Assembly (NCBI GenBank): GCA_018823415.1
Contig: JAHJIN010000501.1
Span: 1 to 64,000 of the forward strand
From: Chloroflexota bacterium
GTDB lineage: Bacteria > Chloroflexota > JAHJIN01
DNA: 64,000 nt
Direction: 5' to 3'
Of the stretch, positions 16,321 through 26,590 are shown in pieces (within the stretch, counting starts at the first letter, position 1; every line of letters starts with the position of its first letter). The position numbers were made by a program, and so were the translations under genes. The notes under the pieces were generated by a model. It was not told the DNA's origin. It ran no database searches and worked only from the letters and a program-made list of their open reading frames with translations.

Positions 16321-16968
16321 TCAGCCAATGAACTTGGCCCAATCTGCCAAAAAGCGCTCGATGCCCCGATCGGTGAGGGGATGCTGGATCATCTGCATGA
16401 GCACCTTGTAGGGCACTGTGGCAATGTGCGCGCCGGCCAGGGCCGCCTGGGTGACATGCAGCGGATGGCGAATGCTGGCCGCGATGATCTGGGTATCCAG
16501 GTCATGGCGCTCGAATATTTCGGCGGTCTCGACCACCACCTGCATCCCGTCATGGTTGATATCATCCAGCCGACCGACAAAGGGCGAAACATAGGCGGCG
16601 CCGGCCAGGGCTGCGAGCAGGGCCTGGTTGGCCGAAAAGATGAGCGTGGCATTGGTGGGAATCCCTTCATCGGCCAGGACACTGATGGCAGCCAGGCCTT
16701 CGGCCGTGATGGGCACCTTGACCACTACGTATTCCGACCATCGGGCAATCTCGCGGGCCTGGGCCACCATGCCTTCGGCATCAGGGGCCGTGACCTCGGC
16801 GCTCACCGGGCCGCGCACCAGATCGCAGATGGCCCGGATGGTTTCGCCGAAATCGACCCCGCTCTCTCGAGCCATCAGGCTGGGGTTGGTGGTTACGCCA
16901 CTGACCACGCCCAAGCGCACGCCAGCGCGGATCTCGTCCATGCTCGCAGTGTCGAGAAAAATACGCAT
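16321..16968 (-). CDS. fsa: Fructose-6-phosphate aldolase / small transaldolase
   Basis: 215 residues, the size of the single-domain transaldolase group. [14 protein letters not shown] and GVTTNPSLM are the N-terminal signatures; the Schiff-base lysine is Lys84 in [16 protein letters not shown] and SIRHPLHV also match. It moves dihydroxyacetone units between sugar phosphates, in the pentose phosphate pathway (TalC) or in fructose-6-phosphate cleavage (FSA); sequence alone does not separate these. The ATG at 16968 has GAAGGAG upstream. It follows the terminator of the ribosomal operon. Confidence 0.93.
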   Translation of the reverse strand: MRIFLDTASMDEIRAGVRLGVVSGVTTNPSLMARESGVDFGETIRAICDLVRGPVSAEVTAPDAEGMVAQAREIARWSEYVVVKVPITAEGLAAISVLADEGIPTNATLIFSANQALLAALAGAAYVSPFVGRLDDINHDGMQVVVETAEIFERHDLDTQIIAASIRHPLHVTQAALAGAHIATVPYKVLMQMIQHPLTDRGIERFLADWAKFIG

Positions 16969-17003
16969 TGTCCCGGTTTCTCCTTCAGTGCGGTGTGGCA
17001 CGG

Positions 17004-17044
17004 AAAAAAGGCAGGCAGAACCCCGTTGATGGGGCCTGCCTGCA
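17004..17044 (-). terminator. Intrinsic terminator of the ribosomal protein operon
   Basis: On the minus strand GCAGGCAG-G-CCCC, loop, GGGG-TT-CTGCCTGC, then six T (17004-17009). The stem is about 12 bp with a small internal bulge. It stands 34 bases after the rpsI stop and marks the end of the long operon. Confidence 0.85.
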
Positions 17045-17077
17045 CTTGTGCGAACACCATAGGGTCCTCGCTCACAA

Positions 17078-17476
17078 TTAGCGCTTGGTATACTGCTTGG
17101 CGCGTCGGGCTCGCCGCAACCCGGGCTTTTTGCGCTCCTTGACCCGGGGATCGCGCGTGAGCAACCCGGCCTTTTTGAGCACAGACCGAGAGCTGGGATC
17201 GGCCACTATCAAGGCGCGAGCCAGGCCATGCCGAACCGCGCCGGCCTGACCAGAAACGCCGCCACCGCGCACCTTGACCGTGGCGCTGTATTGCTTTTCC
17301 GTGCTGGTCAGTCGCAAGGGAGTCAATACGTCCCGCTGGTGAATGGCTGTGGGAAAATACTCGCCCAACGGTTTGTCATTGACCACGATCTCGCCATTGC
17401 CGTCAAACAGGCGCACCCGGGCCACGGCAGTTTTGCGCCGTCCCGTGGCATAGTGGTATCGCTGCACGTTCACCAT
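17078..17476 (-). CDS. rpsI: 30S ribosomal protein S9
   Basis: 132 residues with [18 protein letters not shown] at the N-terminus and the basic tail ending in RAKQYTKR, whose last residues contact P-site tRNA. The last gene of the operon, 12 bases after rplM, in the conserved rplM-rpsI pair. Confidence 0.98.
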   Translation of the reverse strand: MVNVQRYHYATGRRKTAVARVRLFDGNGEIVVNDKPLGEYFPTAIHQRDVLTPLRLTSTEKQYSATVKVRGGGVSGQAGAVRHGLARALIVADPSSRSVLKKAGLLTRDPRVKERKKPGLRRARRAKQYTKR

Positions 17477-17488
17477 AACATCCGCCTC

Positions 17489-17920
17489 CTATTCTAGCTC
17501 TAACGGCTGGGGCTGCTGCGCGTCATGGGGATGCTCGCTCCCGGCATACACCTTGAGCTTTTTGAACATCTGGCGCCCCAATCGATTGTGTGGCAACATG
17601 CCGCGCACGGCCGATTCCAGCACCCGGTTGGGGTGGCGTTGCAATTGGTCACGCAAGGTGATTTGCTTGAGCCCGCCAGGGTAATTGGAATGCCGATAAT
17701 ACATTTTTTGATCCAGTTTGCGCCCGGTAACCTGAATCTTGGCGGCATTCACCACAACCACAAAATCACCCACGTCTAGATGCGGGGTATAGATCGGCTT
17801 GTGTTTGCCGCGCAAGATATGCGCGATACGGGTCGCCAGCCGGCCCAGGTTCTGCCCATCCGCATCCACCACCCACCATTTCCGCTGGATGTCAGATGCT
17901 CGCGTGGCATATGTCTTCAT
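17489..17920 (-). CDS. rplM: 50S ribosomal protein L13
   Basis: 143 residues: [20 protein letters not shown] and [19 protein letters not shown] are L13 signatures. L13 is an early assembly protein of the large subunit. The start [10 protein letters not shown] at 17920 follows GAGAGG; an alternative start lies 9 bases upstream. Confidence 0.98.
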   Translation of the reverse strand: MKTYATRASDIQRKWWVVDADGQNLGRLATRIAHILRGKHKPIYTPHLDVGDFVVVVNAAKIQVTGRKLDQKMYYRHSNYPGGLKQITLRDQLQRHPNRVLESAVRGMLPHNRLGRQMFKKLKVYAGSEHPHDAQQPQPLELE

Positions 17921-17991
17921 CCTGTACACCTCTCTCTACCGAATTCACGTATCGTTTCAGCATCCCGGGATGGAGCATGAGGCAAACTGCC

Positions 17992-18774
17992 CTACGTCCC
18001 CGGTTTATCGAAAAGGTACGAATTCACCCATAGATCTGCCGGATACGTCACCTGCATCAAGCACAAGCCATGCCCCGGGGCGCTGGGACCAGAGCGGGAC
18101 CGGTCGCGCGTCGCCAACAGCTCGGCCACAATATCGGGAGACCGTTGCTGCCGGCCCACCAGTAACAAAGTGCCCACCAGGCCCCGCACCATGCGCCGCA
18201 GAAACGCATTCGCCTCAATGTCAAACCAGATACGCGGCCCGTCCTGGCTCCATGCGGCCCGATAGAGCACGCGCACGGTACTGCGAGAGCGCCCCACCGG
18301 CGAGCCAAAGGTGGCGAAATCGTGCTCTCCCACCAGCACCTGGCTGGCACTGTTCATAGCTGCCACATCGAGTGGGCGAGGCACGTGCAGGCTATACAGG
18401 CGCTCGGTGGGCAACCGCGCGGGCGCGTTCCATATGCGATAGCGATAGGTGCGGCTGCGGGCGCTGAACCGGGGATGAAACCCCGCCTGGACCATTGCCA
18501 CCTGCCGCACTGCAATGTCGGGCGGCAGCACAGCATTCATGGCCCGCTCTAGATCGGCCGGGTCCCATGGTGTGATCAGGTCACACGCCGCCACCTGACC
18601 CAGGGCATGCACGCCCGTATCCGTGCGGCCGGCCCCCACCACGCGCGGGACCTCGCCGGTGAGGCGGTGCAATGCAGCCTCTAACTCTCCCTGGATCGTA
18701 GGACCCTGGCGTTGGATCTGAAACCCCTGGTACCGTGTCCCATCATAGGCCACGATAAAGGCAAATCGGCCCAC
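17992..18774 (-). CDS. truA: tRNA pseudouridine(38-40) synthase
   Basis: 260 residues, standard TruA. It converts U38-U40 of tRNA anticodon arms to pseudouridine. The catalytic Asp lies in GAGRTDTGVHALGQ; FLRRMVRGLVGTLL is the conserved C-terminal segment. The start is GTG at 18774 (GTGGGCCGATTT), 18 bases after the rplQ stop. Its place between rplQ and rplM is common in bacteria. Confidence 0.96.
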   Translation of the reverse strand: MGRFAFIVAYDGTRYQGFQIQRQGPTIQGELEAALHRLTGEVPRVVGAGRTDTGVHALGQVAACDLITPWDPADLERAMNAVLPPDIAVRQVAMVQAGFHPRFSARSRTYRYRIWNAPARLPTERLYSLHVPRPLDVAAMNSASQVLVGEHDFATFGSPVGRSRSTVRVLYRAAWSQDGPRIWFDIEANAFLRRMVRGLVGTLLLVGRQQRSPDIVAELLATRDRSRSGPSAPGHGLCLMQVTYPADLWVNSYLFDKPGT

Positions 18775-18792
18775 AGCCTTGACCAGCCGCGC

Positions 18793-19173
18793 CTACTCCT
18801 CTACCAGCTCGATCCGGGCCATCTTGGCCGCATCGCCGAGACGCTGGTTTAGCTTGATAATCCGCGTATAGCCACCGGGGCGATCTTGATACCGGGGCGC
18901 CAGAACCTCGAACAGCTTGCGTGCGATCAAGGGATCGTTCAAACGCGCCACCGCCAACCGGCGAGCGTGCAATGTGCGTTCTGGCCGCTCGTCGGCCAGG
19001 CCGCGCTTGGCCAGCGTGATCAAGCGTTCGGCCAGGGGGCGAATCGCCTTGGCTTTGGCTTCTGTGGTGGTGACGTGCTCGTGGCGCAACAGGTCTGTCA
19101 CCAGGTTTCTGTATAACGCACGCCGATGTCCGCTGGAACGGCCCAGCCTGCGGCCGGCAATATGGTGTCTCAT
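18793..19173 (-). CDS. rplQ: 50S ribosomal protein L17
   Basis: 126 residues, MRHHIAGRRLGRSSGHRRALYRN..., the L17 signature, and HVTTTEAKAKAIRPLAERLI. Follows rpoA after 32 bases, the conserved alpha-operon order. Confidence 0.98.
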   Translation of the reverse strand: MRHHIAGRRLGRSSGHRRALYRNLVTDLLRHEHVTTTEAKAKAIRPLAERLITLAKRGLADERPERTLHARRLAVARLNDPLIARKLFEVLAPRYQDRPGGYTRIIKLNQRLGDAAKMARIELVEE

Positions 19174-19205
19174 AGGTTACATGCTCTCCCTGGCTTGACC
19201 CGGTC

Positions 19206-20183
19206 TTATTCTTCGGGGGCCAACTCGGCCTCTTCTACCGGGGCCAATAACGAATAGTCGATATAGCCCTTGGCTTGCAGTTGATCGCGCAACTCGTCCA
19301 AGGACTTGCGGCCAAAGTTCCACACCGCCAGCAAATCGTCTTCGCTCATCTCCAACACTTGCCCCACCCGAGTGATGCCCGAGCGTTTGAGGCAGTTGTA
19401 GGCTCGTACTGATAGGTCCAGGTCTTCGATGGGCGCATCATAGACCTGGCTGGGAATGTCCAGGACCACCGCGGTCACCTCTTCCGGGCGCCGGGTTTCG
19501 GACAAACCAAATTCCATCACCAGGCTAAAGTGGCGCACCAAAATCTGGGCTGCCCGCGAGAACGCATCGCGCGGGCGCAACGTGCCATTGGTCCAGATCG
19601 ATACCAGGAGCCGGTCATAGTCTGTGGCCTGACCGATGCGCGCCCGCTCCACTTCGTATTGGACCTTGCGTACTGGGCTAAAGATCGCGTCCACCGGAAT
19701 GGTGCCAATTGGCAATTCGCCCTCGTGGGCCTCTGCTGGCTGATAGCCCCGGCCACGTTCCACCGTCATCTCCATATCCAGCACAGCTTCTGGCGTGTCC
19801 AACGTGGCGATGTGCAATTCTGGGTTTACGATTTCGATTTCGGGCGGCGCGGTAATGTCGGCCGCTGTCACTTCTCTCTGACCGCTGGCATGCAGCCGCA
19901 TGATCACCGGTTCATCAGACAGGGACTGCACGCCCAGCCGCTTCAGATTCAACACGATCCCCATGGCGTCCTCGCGAACGTGAGGAATATCAGAGAACTC
20001 GTGCCATATCCCGCTAATGCGAACCGAGGTCACAGCCGCACCCGGCAACGATGACAGCAACACCCGGCGTAAGGCATTGCCAATGGTGATGCCGTACCCA
20101 CCTTCCATGGGGCCAACGGCAAATCGGCCAAATTCGGGCGTCTCTTCCAGACTCGTGATCTGGGGCAATATGATATCTAGCAA
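19206..20183 (-). CDS. rpoA: DNA-directed RNA polymerase alpha subunit
   Basis: 325 residues. The N-terminal domain has the dimerisation stretch GNALRRVLLSSLPGAAV; the C-terminal domain (from about 245) has LDLSVRAYNCLKRSGI and the DNA-binding helix region NFGRKSLDEL. The protein starts with TTG at 20183, after GGAGGCGGATCC. Both domains appear complete. Confidence 0.98.
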   Translation of the reverse strand: MLDIILPQITSLEETPEFGRFAVGPMEGGYGITIGNALRRVLLSSLPGAAVTSVRISGIWHEFSDIPHVREDAMGIVLNLKRLGVQSLSDEPVIMRLHASGQREVTAADITAPPEIEIVNPELHIATLDTPEAVLDMEMTVERGRGYQPAEAHEGELPIGTIPVDAIFSPVRKVQYEVERARIGQATDYDRLLVSIWTNGTLRPRDAFSRAAQILVRHFSLVMEFGLSETRRPEEVTAVVLDIPSQVYDAPIEDLDLSVRAYNCLKRSGITRVGQVLEMSEDDLLAVWNFGRKSLDELRDQLQAKGYIDYSLLAPVEEAELAPEE

Positions 20184-20300
20184 GGATCCGCCTCCTATTC
20201 TTGGCGCTAGCGGCGCTGAACTATGCTCTGACCCAACACCGCCCGGCGCGCCACTATGGGGTGCCCAACCCGATCGCTGATCGTATAGATGCGGACCTGC

Positions 20301-20939
20301 CTACCGGCTATAGTATTCCACAACCAGTTGTTCGTTCAAGGTAATATCCACATCCGAGCGCGCGGGCAAAGCCGTCACGCGACCTTCCAGGGTCTTCGGA
20401 TCCAACGTTAGCCAGGGCGGCGTAGTTCGGCGACCCAGGCTCTTGGCATGGTCTTTAAAGTAGGTATTCCCCCGACTAGTTTCGCGCACCTGGATCACAT
20501 CTCCCACGTGCACAATGTACGAGGGTATGTCAACCCGCCGGCCATTTACTGCCAAGTGGGCATGGTTGACCAGTTGGCGAGCCTGCGCCCGCGAATCGGC
20601 CAGGCCCAGGCGATATACCACATTGTCCAGGCGCCGTTCCAGCAATTGCAGCAGGTTCTCACCGGTCAAGCCGGGCATGCGCTCGGCTTCGGCGAAATAG
20701 CGTCGGAACTGGCGTTCGAGCACGCCATAGATGCGGCGCACTTTTTGCTTTTCGCGCAACTGCAAGGCATAGTCCGAAGGTTTGCGTTGGCGGCGTCCGC
20801 GAGCACTACCGTGGTCCCCGGGTGCGTATGCACGCCGCTCCATGGCGCACTTGGACGTCATACACCGATCGCCCTTGAGGAACAGTTTGGCCCCCTCACG
20901 GCGACACAGTTTGCACACGGAGCCAGTATATCTAGCCAT
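20301..20939 (-). CDS. rpsD: 30S ribosomal protein S4
   Basis: 212 residues. The N-terminal zinc-knuckle region has four cysteines ([17 protein letters not shown]), and the S4 RNA-binding domain is [13 protein letters not shown] through [15 protein letters not shown]4 nucleates 30S assembly and in many bacteria represses the alpha operon; no matching leader was identified here. A 117-base spacer separates it from rpoA. Confidence 0.98.
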   Translation of the reverse strand: MARYTGSVCKLCRREGAKLFLKGDRCMTSKCAMERRAYAPGDHGSARGRRQRKPSDYALQLREKQKVRRIYGVLERQFRRYFAEAERMPGLTGENLLQLLERRLDNVVYRLGLADSRAQARQLVNHAHLAVNGRRVDIPSYIVHVGDVIQVRETSRGNTYFKDHAKSLGRRTTPPWLTLDPKTLEGRVTALPARSDVDITLNEQLVVEYYSR

Positions 20940-20987
20940 TCATCCTCCCAAAATAGCGGCCCCCCGCAGCGGGGCGGGGCAAGAGTC

Positions 20988-21392
20988 CTACACTCGCCGG
21001 CGCTTGCGCGGCCGACAGCCATTGTGCGGGATGGGCGTCACGTCGGTGATCGACGCGACTGCCACACCCGAAGCTTGTAGCGCCCGAATCGCCGCGTCGC
21101 GCCCGGACCCGGGGCCCTTGACGAACACGTCTACCTGGCGCACGCCAAAGTCAGCGGCTTGCCGAGCCACTTGCTGGGCTGCTAACTGGGCGGCAAAGGG
21201 CGTACCTTTGCGCGCGCCCTTGAACCCGGCCGTGCCACAACTGGCCCACGTGAGCGTGTTGCCTTCTTGATCGGTCACGGTGACAATGGTGTTGTTGAAC
21301 GTGGCCATGATGTGGGCCTGCGCATGCGGCACCATCTTGCGCTCGCTGCGTTTGGCTCGGGTGCGCCGACCTGTTTTCTTTGGTGGTACCAT
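20988..21392 (-). CDS. rpsK: 30S ribosomal protein S11
   Basis: 134 residues with [19 protein letters not shown] and the C-terminal [10 protein letters not shown]. Preceded by a 130-base spacer holding a possible internal promoter and a short hairpin. Confidence 0.98.
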   Translation of the reverse strand: MVPPKKTGRRTRAKRSERKMVPHAQAHIMATFNNTIVTVTDQEGNTLTWASCGTAGFKGARKGTPFAAQLAAQQVARQAADFGVRQVDVFVKGPGSGRDAAIRALQASGVAVASITDVTPIPHNGCRPRKRRRV

Positions 21393-21438
21393 CCTCTATC
21401 TCCTGCTAAGAAACTTGAGAGCCGTGTTGAACTGTCAC

Positions 21439-21468
21439 AGTATATACCCAGCCAGAGCCTCTTGTCGA
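21439..21468 (-). promoter_or_regulatory. Possible internal promoter ahead of rpsK
   Basis: Minus strand TCGACA (21463-21468), 18-base spacer, TATACT (21439-21444). It lies in the 130-base rpsM-rpsK spacer, after a 16-base palindrome (21478-21493, CCGACA-CGAG-TGTCGG) followed on the minus strand by CTTTT, which could weaken read-through. It may adjust rpsK-rpsD-rpoA-rplQ expression. Confidence 0.4.
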
Positions 21469-21522
21469 AAAGACTGTCCGACACGAGTGTCGGGCTCGTA
21501 TGGGTATGGGTTCTATTGACCG

Positions 21523-21906
21523 CTACTTTTTGGCTACAGCGCGCCGCCGCCCAGCCACGGTCTTGCGCGGCCCACGCCGGGTGCGCGCGTTGGTGCGTGT
21601 GCGTTGCCCCCGCACCGGCAGTCCCCGGCGATGGCGCAAGCCACGGTAGCACCCAATCTCGATCAGGCGCTTGATGTTCATATCCACGGCCCGCCGCAGA
21701 TCGCCTTCCACCCGATAATCGCGCTCGATCACCTCGCGCAGACGGTTGACCTCGGCTTCGGTCAGGTCTTTGACGCGCGCCCCTGGCGTCACCGCAGCCA
21801 CCTTGACGATCTTGCTCGCCGAAGTGCGCCCAATTCCATAGATATACGTCAGCGCGATATCCACTCGCTTGTTTCTGGGGATATCCACCCCAGCGATTCT
21901 CGCCAC
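21523..21906 (-). CDS. rpsM: 30S ribosomal protein S13
   Basis: 127 residues: [26 protein letters not shown] and [24 protein letters not shown]. Contacts the P-site tRNA and the 50S head bridge. Follows rpmJ by 28 bases. Confidence 0.98.
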   Translation of the reverse strand: MARIAGVDIPRNKRVDIALTYIYGIGRTSASKIVKVAAVTPGARVKDLTEAEVNRLREVIERDYRVEGDLRRAVDMNIKRLIEIGCYRGLRHRRGLPVRGQRTRTNARTRRGPRKTVAGRRRAVAKK

Positions 21907-21934
21907 GTAGCACCTCCAGTGACTTGACTCTACC

Positions 21935-22048
21935 CTATCCCTGTCGTTGTTTGTGCTTGGGATTCTTGCAGATCACACGCACCACACCCCGGCGCCGAAT
22001 GATCTTGCAATGCTCACAACGTTTTTTTACCGATGCCGATACTTTCAT
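21935..22048 (-). CDS. rpmJ: 50S ribosomal protein L36
   Basis: A 37-residue protein: [17 protein letters not shown]... and a C-terminus ending [10 protein letters not shown]. The zinc ribbon ligands C-x2-C, C and H are intact. GAGGAGGATACG precedes the ATG. It directly follows map, with no infA between them. Confidence 0.97.
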   Translation of the reverse strand: MKVSASVKKRCEHCKIIRRRGVVRVICKNPKHKQRQG

Positions 22049-22070
22049 CGTATCCTCCTCGCGGCACGTC

Positions 22071-22820
22071 CTACAGCCGCGTCAATACCTCTGCCTCACC
22101 ATCTGTGATCGCGATGGTATGTTCAAAGTGCGCCGATAGGCCGCCGTCACGTGTGACCACGGTCCACACATCATCCAATACCCGCGTTTGGGCAGTGCCA
22201 ATGGCCAGCATGGGTTCCAGCGCCAGAGTCATACCCGATCGCAGGCGCAAACCGCGGCGGGGCTCCCCGATGTTGGGGATATGCGGGTCTTCGTGCAGGT
22301 GCCGGCCAATGCCGTGCCCCCCATACTCGCGTACCACACCCAACCCGGCCCCCTCGGCGCAACGCTGCACCGCCCACGACACGTCGCCCAGTCGTTGGCC
22401 GGCCCGGGCCGCCGCAATGGCCGCCGCCAGCGCCTCGCGCGTTACATCCATCAAGCGCTGGGCTGCCGGCGAGATGGCCCCCACCGCCACGGTGATGGCC
22501 GTATCGCCCTGGTAGCCCTTGTAGATCACACCCTGGTCCAGGCTGACAATGTCGCCGGCCTGCAAGACCCGGTCGCCCGGAATGCCGTGCACGATCTCGT
22601 CGTTGACCGACACGCAAATAGAAGCCGGGTAGCCCCGATAGCCCTTGAACGAGGGCTCAGCGCCGCGCTTGCGGATCTCTTGCTCGCCCAGGGCGTCCAG
22701 TTCGGCGGTGGTGATACCAGGCCGCACAGCCACGCGTAGGGCCTCGCGCACTTCGGCTACGATGCGCCCGGCTTCGCGCATCAGGGCCAGCTCGTGCGCT
22801 GACTTGATGACCACAGCCAT
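22071..22820 (-). CDS. map: Methionine aminopeptidase, type I
   Basis: 249 residues; removes the initiator methionine from nascent proteins. The metal ligands are in [16 protein letters not shown] (Asp pair), [17 protein letters not shown] (His), ALEPM (Glu) and the C-terminal FEHTIAITD (Glu). The start [10 protein letters not shown] at 22820 is chosen; the frame is open slightly further. It begins 4 bases after the adk stop. Confidence 0.97.
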   Translation of the reverse strand: MAVVIKSAHELALMREAGRIVAEVREALRVAVRPGITTAELDALGEQEIRKRGAEPSFKGYRGYPASICVSVNDEIVHGIPGDRVLQAGDIVSLDQGVIYKGYQGDTAITVAVGAISPAAQRLMDVTREALAAAIAAARAGQRLGDVSWAVQRCAEGAGLGVVREYGGHGIGRHLHEDPHIPNIGEPRRGLRLRSGMTLALEPMLAIGTAQTRVLDDVWTVVTRDGGLSAHFEHTIAITDGEAEVLTRL

Positions 22821-22824
22821 GATG

Positions 22825-23487
22825 CTAGGCTTCCACGGTCGCGACAAGCGCAGCCGTCATACCATCGATATCCAGCGTGCCATCGATCTCGGTGAGCAGG
22901 TCCCGGGTCTTGTACCAATCCACCAGCGGGGCCGTTTGCTCCTGATACACCGCAATGCGCCGGCGATGAGTCTCGGGCGTATCATCGGCGCGTTGATACA
23001 GCTCGCCGCCGCACTCGTCACACCGCCCGGCCACCCGGGGCGGGCTGAACAGCAGGTGATATACCGCTCCGCACTGCCGACAGGTCCACCGACCGCCCAG
23101 ACGGGCCAGAAGCACGTCGGCTGGTGCATCGATATAGAGCACAGTTTCCAACGCATGCCCTTGCTGAGCCAGCGCGTCTTCCAGGGCCTGGGCCTGGGCC
23201 ACGGTGCGCGGAAAGCCATCCAACAGCGCGCCGGCGGCACAATCAGGCTGAGCCAGGCGATCTACCACCATGGCGATGGTAATGTCATCGGGCACCAGCG
23301 CCCCCCGATCCATATAGGTCTTGGCTTGCAAGCCCAGCGCGGTTTCGGCCTTGAGGTTCTGCCGGAACAAGTCACCCGAAGCCACGTGCGGCAAACTCAG
23401 CCGCTCGGTCAGCCGCTCGGCTTGCGTACCTTTGCCCACGCCCGGCGGCCCCAGCAAGACGATATAACGCGGCCCGGTCTCGCCCAC
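22825..23487 (-). CDS. adk: Adenylate kinase with zinc-binding lid
   Basis: About 220 residues; interconverts AMP + ATP and 2 ADP. The P-loop is GPPGVGKGTQAERL, and the AMP-binding GDLFRQNL and DGFPRTVAQA are conserved. The lid has two CxxC pairs (CRQCGAVYH, CDECGG), as in Gram-positive and many other zinc-containing kinases. The start is likely GTG at 23487 with AGGAAGG 4-10 bases upstream; an ATG at 23517 would overlap secY by 20 bases. Confidence 0.96.
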   Translation of the reverse strand: MGETGPRYIVLLGPPGVGKGTQAERLTERLSLPHVASGDLFRQNLKAETALGLQAKTYMDRGALVPDDITIAMVVDRLAQPDCAAGALLDGFPRTVAQAQALEDALAQQGHALETVLYIDAPADVLLARLGGRWTCRQCGAVYHLLFSPPRVAGRCDECGGELYQRADDTPETHRRRIAVYQEQTAPLVDWYKTRDLLTEIDGTLDIDGMTAALVATVEA

Positions 23488-23497
23488 GTCAGCCTTC

Positions 23498-24784
23498 CTA
23501 TTTGATAAAGCCCTCATAGTGACGCATCAACAACTGGGCTTCCAACTGGCGCATGGTATCCAGCACCACGCCCACCACAATAAGCACACTGGTGCTTTCC
23601 AGAGACATGGTCTGCACGCCGGTGAACAGGCGCGCGAAAAAGGGCAACACTGCCACCAGGCCCAGAAACACAGCCCCAAACAGCGTGATGCGGTTCACGA
23701 TGCGCATCAAATAGTCCTGGGTGGGCCGGCCCGGTCGAATGCCCGGAATAAAGCCGCCCTGCTTTTGCAGGTTTTCGGCCAGATTTTGCTGTTCAAAGAT
23801 GACCATGGTATAGAAATACGTGAACCCAATGGTCATGAGAAAATAAGACGCCGCATAGATCATGCTATCCTGTGAGAACCACGCCACCATGGTCTTGCCC
23901 ACGTCGCCCACCCAGCCCTCGCTATACTGCATATAGCCGCCGATGAGCGAGGGAAAGGCCAGGATAGACAGGGCAAAGATCAGCGGGATCATGCCGGCCG
24001 ACAGGACCTTGATCGGCACATGGGTGCTGCCGCCGCCATAAATACGCCGGCCCCGCACCCGTTTGGCATAGTGGACCGGGATCCGCCGCTCGCCTTCTTG
24101 CACCATCACAATCGCCACCACGGTGATGACGGCGATGGCAAAAAAGACAATGACCCCCACCCAGTTTTGCCCCAGGATCAGCGTGCTGCCGATCTGGCTG
24201 GGCAGCCGGGCCACGATATTGGCCAGGATGATGATGGACACGCCGTTGCCGATGCCGGCCTCCGAGATTAACTCGCCAAACCACACACAGACCACGGTAC
24301 CGGCGATGACGGTTGACAGGATGGCGACGGTAGACACAGCGGACGTCAGATCGCCAAACCCCCAGTTGGTAATGATGCCCTGGCTGTAATAGACCGAGAT
24401 CTGCCCAAATGCCTGCAACAAGGCCAGGGGCACCGTCATCCAGTGCTGAATGCGGTTGATGCGCTGCCGCCCGGCTTCGCCTTCCTTCTGCCATTCTTCC
24501 AGCTTGGGGATGATGGGCGTGAGGAGCTGCATGATGATGGTGGCCGTGATGTACGGATACACGCCCATCATCACGATGGACAGGCGCGACATGGCCCCGC
24601 CGGCGAACATGTCCACCAGGCTCAAGAACTGGTTGCCCTGAAACAACTCGGCCAGCTTTTCCTGATCGACGCCGGGCACCGGCACGGCCGCGATCAGGCG
24701 AAAGACCACCAGGATAAAGATCGTAAACAGCAATCGCCGACGCAGATCTGGCAATCGAAAGACATTGAGCATCGCTTGCAGCAT
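23498..24784 (-). CDS. secY: Protein translocase subunit SecY
   Basis: 428 residues with ten hydrophobic helices, forming the central channel of the Sec system. Family motifs: PYITATIIMQLLTPIIPKLEEW, the cytoplasmic loop YAKRVRGRRIYGGGSTHVPIK, and GFIPGIRPGRPTQDYL. Genes are in the usual order rplO-secY-adk. Confidence 0.98.
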   Translation of the reverse strand: MLQAMLNVFRLPDLRRRLLFTIFILVVFRLIAAVPVPGVDQEKLAELFQGNQFLSLVDMFAGGAMSRLSIVMMGVYPYITATIIMQLLTPIIPKLEEWQKEGEAGRQRINRIQHWMTVPLALLQAFGQISVYYSQGIITNWGFGDLTSAVSTVAILSTVIAGTVVCVWFGELISEAGIGNGVSIIILANIVARLPSQIGSTLILGQNWVGVIVFFAIAVITVVAIVMVQEGERRIPVHYAKRVRGRRIYGGGSTHVPIKVLSAGMIPLIFALSILAFPSLIGGYMQYSEGWVGDVGKTMVAWFSQDSMIYAASYFLMTIGFTYFYTMVIFEQQNLAENLQKQGGFIPGIRPGRPTQDYLMRIVNRITLFGAVFLGLVAVLPFFARLFTGVQTMSLESTSVLIVVGVVLDTMRQLEAQLLMRHYEGFIK

Positions 24785-24837
24785 AGTTGATTCCTCGCGG
24801 CTCGTCTATGACTTGGCACTTGGTATGCCGGGGCCAG

Positions 24838-25278
24838 CTACAACTCGAGCACCTCGCCGCCCGCGGCCTCGATCTTGAGGCGCGCGCTGGCAGAGAAACG
24901 GTGCGCGTGCACGGTCAGCGGCCGCGACAATTCGCCGTCTCCCAGCACCTTGACTGGCAGACCATGACGTACCAGGCCCATCTCGTGCAACAGGGCTGGC
25001 GTGATCTCGGTGTGCGCCGGGAATTGCTCCAGGTACCCCACGTTCACCACAGCATATTTCACGGCAAAGATGTTGGTAAACCCACGCACATGGGGCAAAC
25101 GGCGCACCAATGGCAACTGCCCGCCTTCAAAATAGGGCCGCACACCCCCGCCGCTGCGAGAGTTCTGGCCTTTGGTGCCCCGGCCGGCCGTCTTGCCTCG
25201 GCGCCCGCCATCACCCCGGCCGGCACGGATACGATTTTTGCGACTGCCCGGGGCCGGGTGCAACTCGTGCAATTTCAT
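24838..25278 (-). CDS. rplO: 50S ribosomal protein L15
   Basis: 146 residues: [34 protein letters not shown] is typical, with glycine/arginine-rich N-terminus. The start at 25278 has AAGGAG upstream; the open frame extends 24 bases further without a site. Confidence 0.97.
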   Translation of the reverse strand: MKLHELHPAPGSRKNRIRAGRGDGGRRGKTAGRGTKGQNSRSGGGVRPYFEGGQLPLVRRLPHVRGFTNIFAVKYAVVNVGYLEQFPAHTEITPALLHEMGLVRHGLPVKVLGDGELSRPLTVHAHRFSASARLKIEAAGGEVLEL

Positions 25279-25315
25279 GTTCGTTCTCCTTGCCCGCACC
25301 AAACCAGGCCCGAGC

Positions 25316-25507
25316 CTAGTCTGTTACGGGTTCCACTGTTACCAGGTGCTTGATCTTGAACAGCATCCCCTGGATCGAAGGCGAATCATCATGGATCACC
25401 GTCTGGTTCAGCCGGCGCAGGCCCAACGCCCGGACCGTCGCCTTCTGATCCTGACCATAGCCGATGGCGCTTTTCACCCAGGTAATGCGCAGCTTTTGCT
25501 CAGCCAT
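25316..25507 (-). CDS. rpmD: 50S ribosomal protein L30
   Basis: 63 residues: [33 protein letters not shown]. Its start overlaps the rpsE stop by 8 bases, so the two are translationally coupled. Confidence 0.97.
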   Translation of the reverse strand: MAEQKLRITWVKSAIGYGQDQKATVRALGLRRLNQTVIHDDSPSIQGMLFKIKHLVTVEPVTD

Positions 25508-26057
25508 TGTCTTTCACCTTGTTCCGCGCCCACACCGGCATGATCTGGGACACGGGCTTGCCACGCCGCCGCGCTTCTTCTTCGGGGCTCTTGAGTTCAC
25601 CCAGGGCCTTCATGGTAGCGCGCACCACGTTGATGGCATTGGCGCTGCCCAGCGATTTGGTCAAGATGTCGCGGATGCCCACCGCTTCTACCACGGCACG
25701 CACACCACCGCCGGCGATAACGCCAGTGCCGGGCGAAGCGGGTTTGAGTAACACCCGGGCCGCGCCAAACTCGCCAATCACCTCGTGAGGAATGGTGTGC
25801 CCCAGCATCGGCACCGCAACCATATCGCGCCGGGCAATGTCTACCCCTTTGCGAATCGCTTCGGGCACTTCGCGGGCCTTACCCAGTCCTATGCCCACGC
25901 GACCTTGCTGGTCACCCACCACCACCATCGCGCTGAACCCAAAGCGCCGGCCGCCTTTTTGTACCTTGGCCACGCGGTTGATGGATACCACGCGCTCGGC
26001 GTATTCCATTTCTTGGGTTGGTTCTTCTTCTTCTTCTCGCCGTCTTGCTCTCGCCAT
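25500..26057 (-). CDS. rpsE: 30S ribosomal protein S5
   Basis: 185 residues. [32 protein letters not shown], then [15 protein letters not shown] (S5 double-stranded RNA-binding domain) and PVWARNK at the end. The N-terminus carries an arginine run followed by a glutamate run. The ATG at 26057 has GGAGC upstream; the longer open frame upstream overlaps rplR and is not used. Confidence 0.96.
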   Translation of the reverse strand: MARARRREEEEEPTQEMEYAERVVSINRVAKVQKGGRRFGFSAMVVVGDQQGRVGIGLGKAREVPEAIRKGVDIARRDMVAVPMLGHTIPHEVIGEFGAARVLLKPASPGTGVIAGGGVRAVVEAVGIRDILTKSLGSANAINVVRATMKALGELKSPEEEARRRGKPVSQIMPVWARNKVKDNG

Positions 26058-26089
26058 GCTTGCTCCTATTGTTAGCTCACCATTGCCGT

Positions 26090-26131
26090 CCCCAATTGGG
26101 GCAACCAGGGATGATGTTTGGATGATGTTTG
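26090..26131 (-). repeat. Palindrome and 11-base tandem repeat in the rplR-rpsE spacer
   Basis: The 79-base spacer holds a perfect 12-base palindrome, CCCCAATTGGGG (26090-26101), and two head-to-tail copies of GATGATGTTTG (plus strand, 26110-26131). No function can be assigned. Confidence 0.6.
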
Positions 26132-26136
26132 CAGAG

Positions 26137-26505
26137 CTAGAACGCCAGGCCACCCTCGCGCGCGGCCTGAGCCAGGGCCGCAATGCGGCCGTGGTACTGA
26201 TAGCCGCCCCGGTCAAAAACAACCGTGGCGATCCCTTGCTGCTGCGCGCGCTCGGCCAGCAGCTTGCCGACCATCTGCGCCTGCTCCACCTTGGACTTGC
26301 CCTGCACCGCTGCCTGCACCTCGGGTTCCATGGTCGAAACCGCCAGCAAGGTGCGGCCCTGATCATCATCGATGACCTGAGCATAGATGTGTTCGAGGCT
26401 GCGGAACACGCTGAGTCGCGGGCGCTGAGTAGTGCCTCGCACCTTGACTCGAATGCGCCGATGCCTTTTTCTCCGCGCTGCCTCGCGATCGAACTGTTTG
26501 ATCAT
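26137..26505 (-). CDS. rplR: 50S ribosomal protein L18
   Basis: 122 residues: [26 protein letters not shown] and [18 protein letters not shown]. Binds 5S rRNA with L5. The ATG at 26505 lies 8 bases after AGAGGG; a GTG two codons upstream is too close to the site. Confidence 0.97.
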   Translation of the reverse strand: MIKQFDREAARRKRHRRIRVKVRGTTQRPRLSVFRSLEHIYAQVIDDDQGRTLLAVSTMEPEVQAAVQGKSKVEQAQMVGKLLAERAQQQGIATVVFDRGGYQYHGRIAALAQAAREGGLAF

Positions 26506-26590
26506 CGCCACTACCCTCTCTGCCGATTCTCGGCCCCGCAGCCCATCATCACTGTATCGTACGCGGGCCGGGCCGTGCTGCCGCCGTAAA

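Noticed and set aside
17930-17991. Possible small gene between rplM and truA
   Set aside because: Only 62 bases, with no start codon and ribosome binding site in a useful arrangement.
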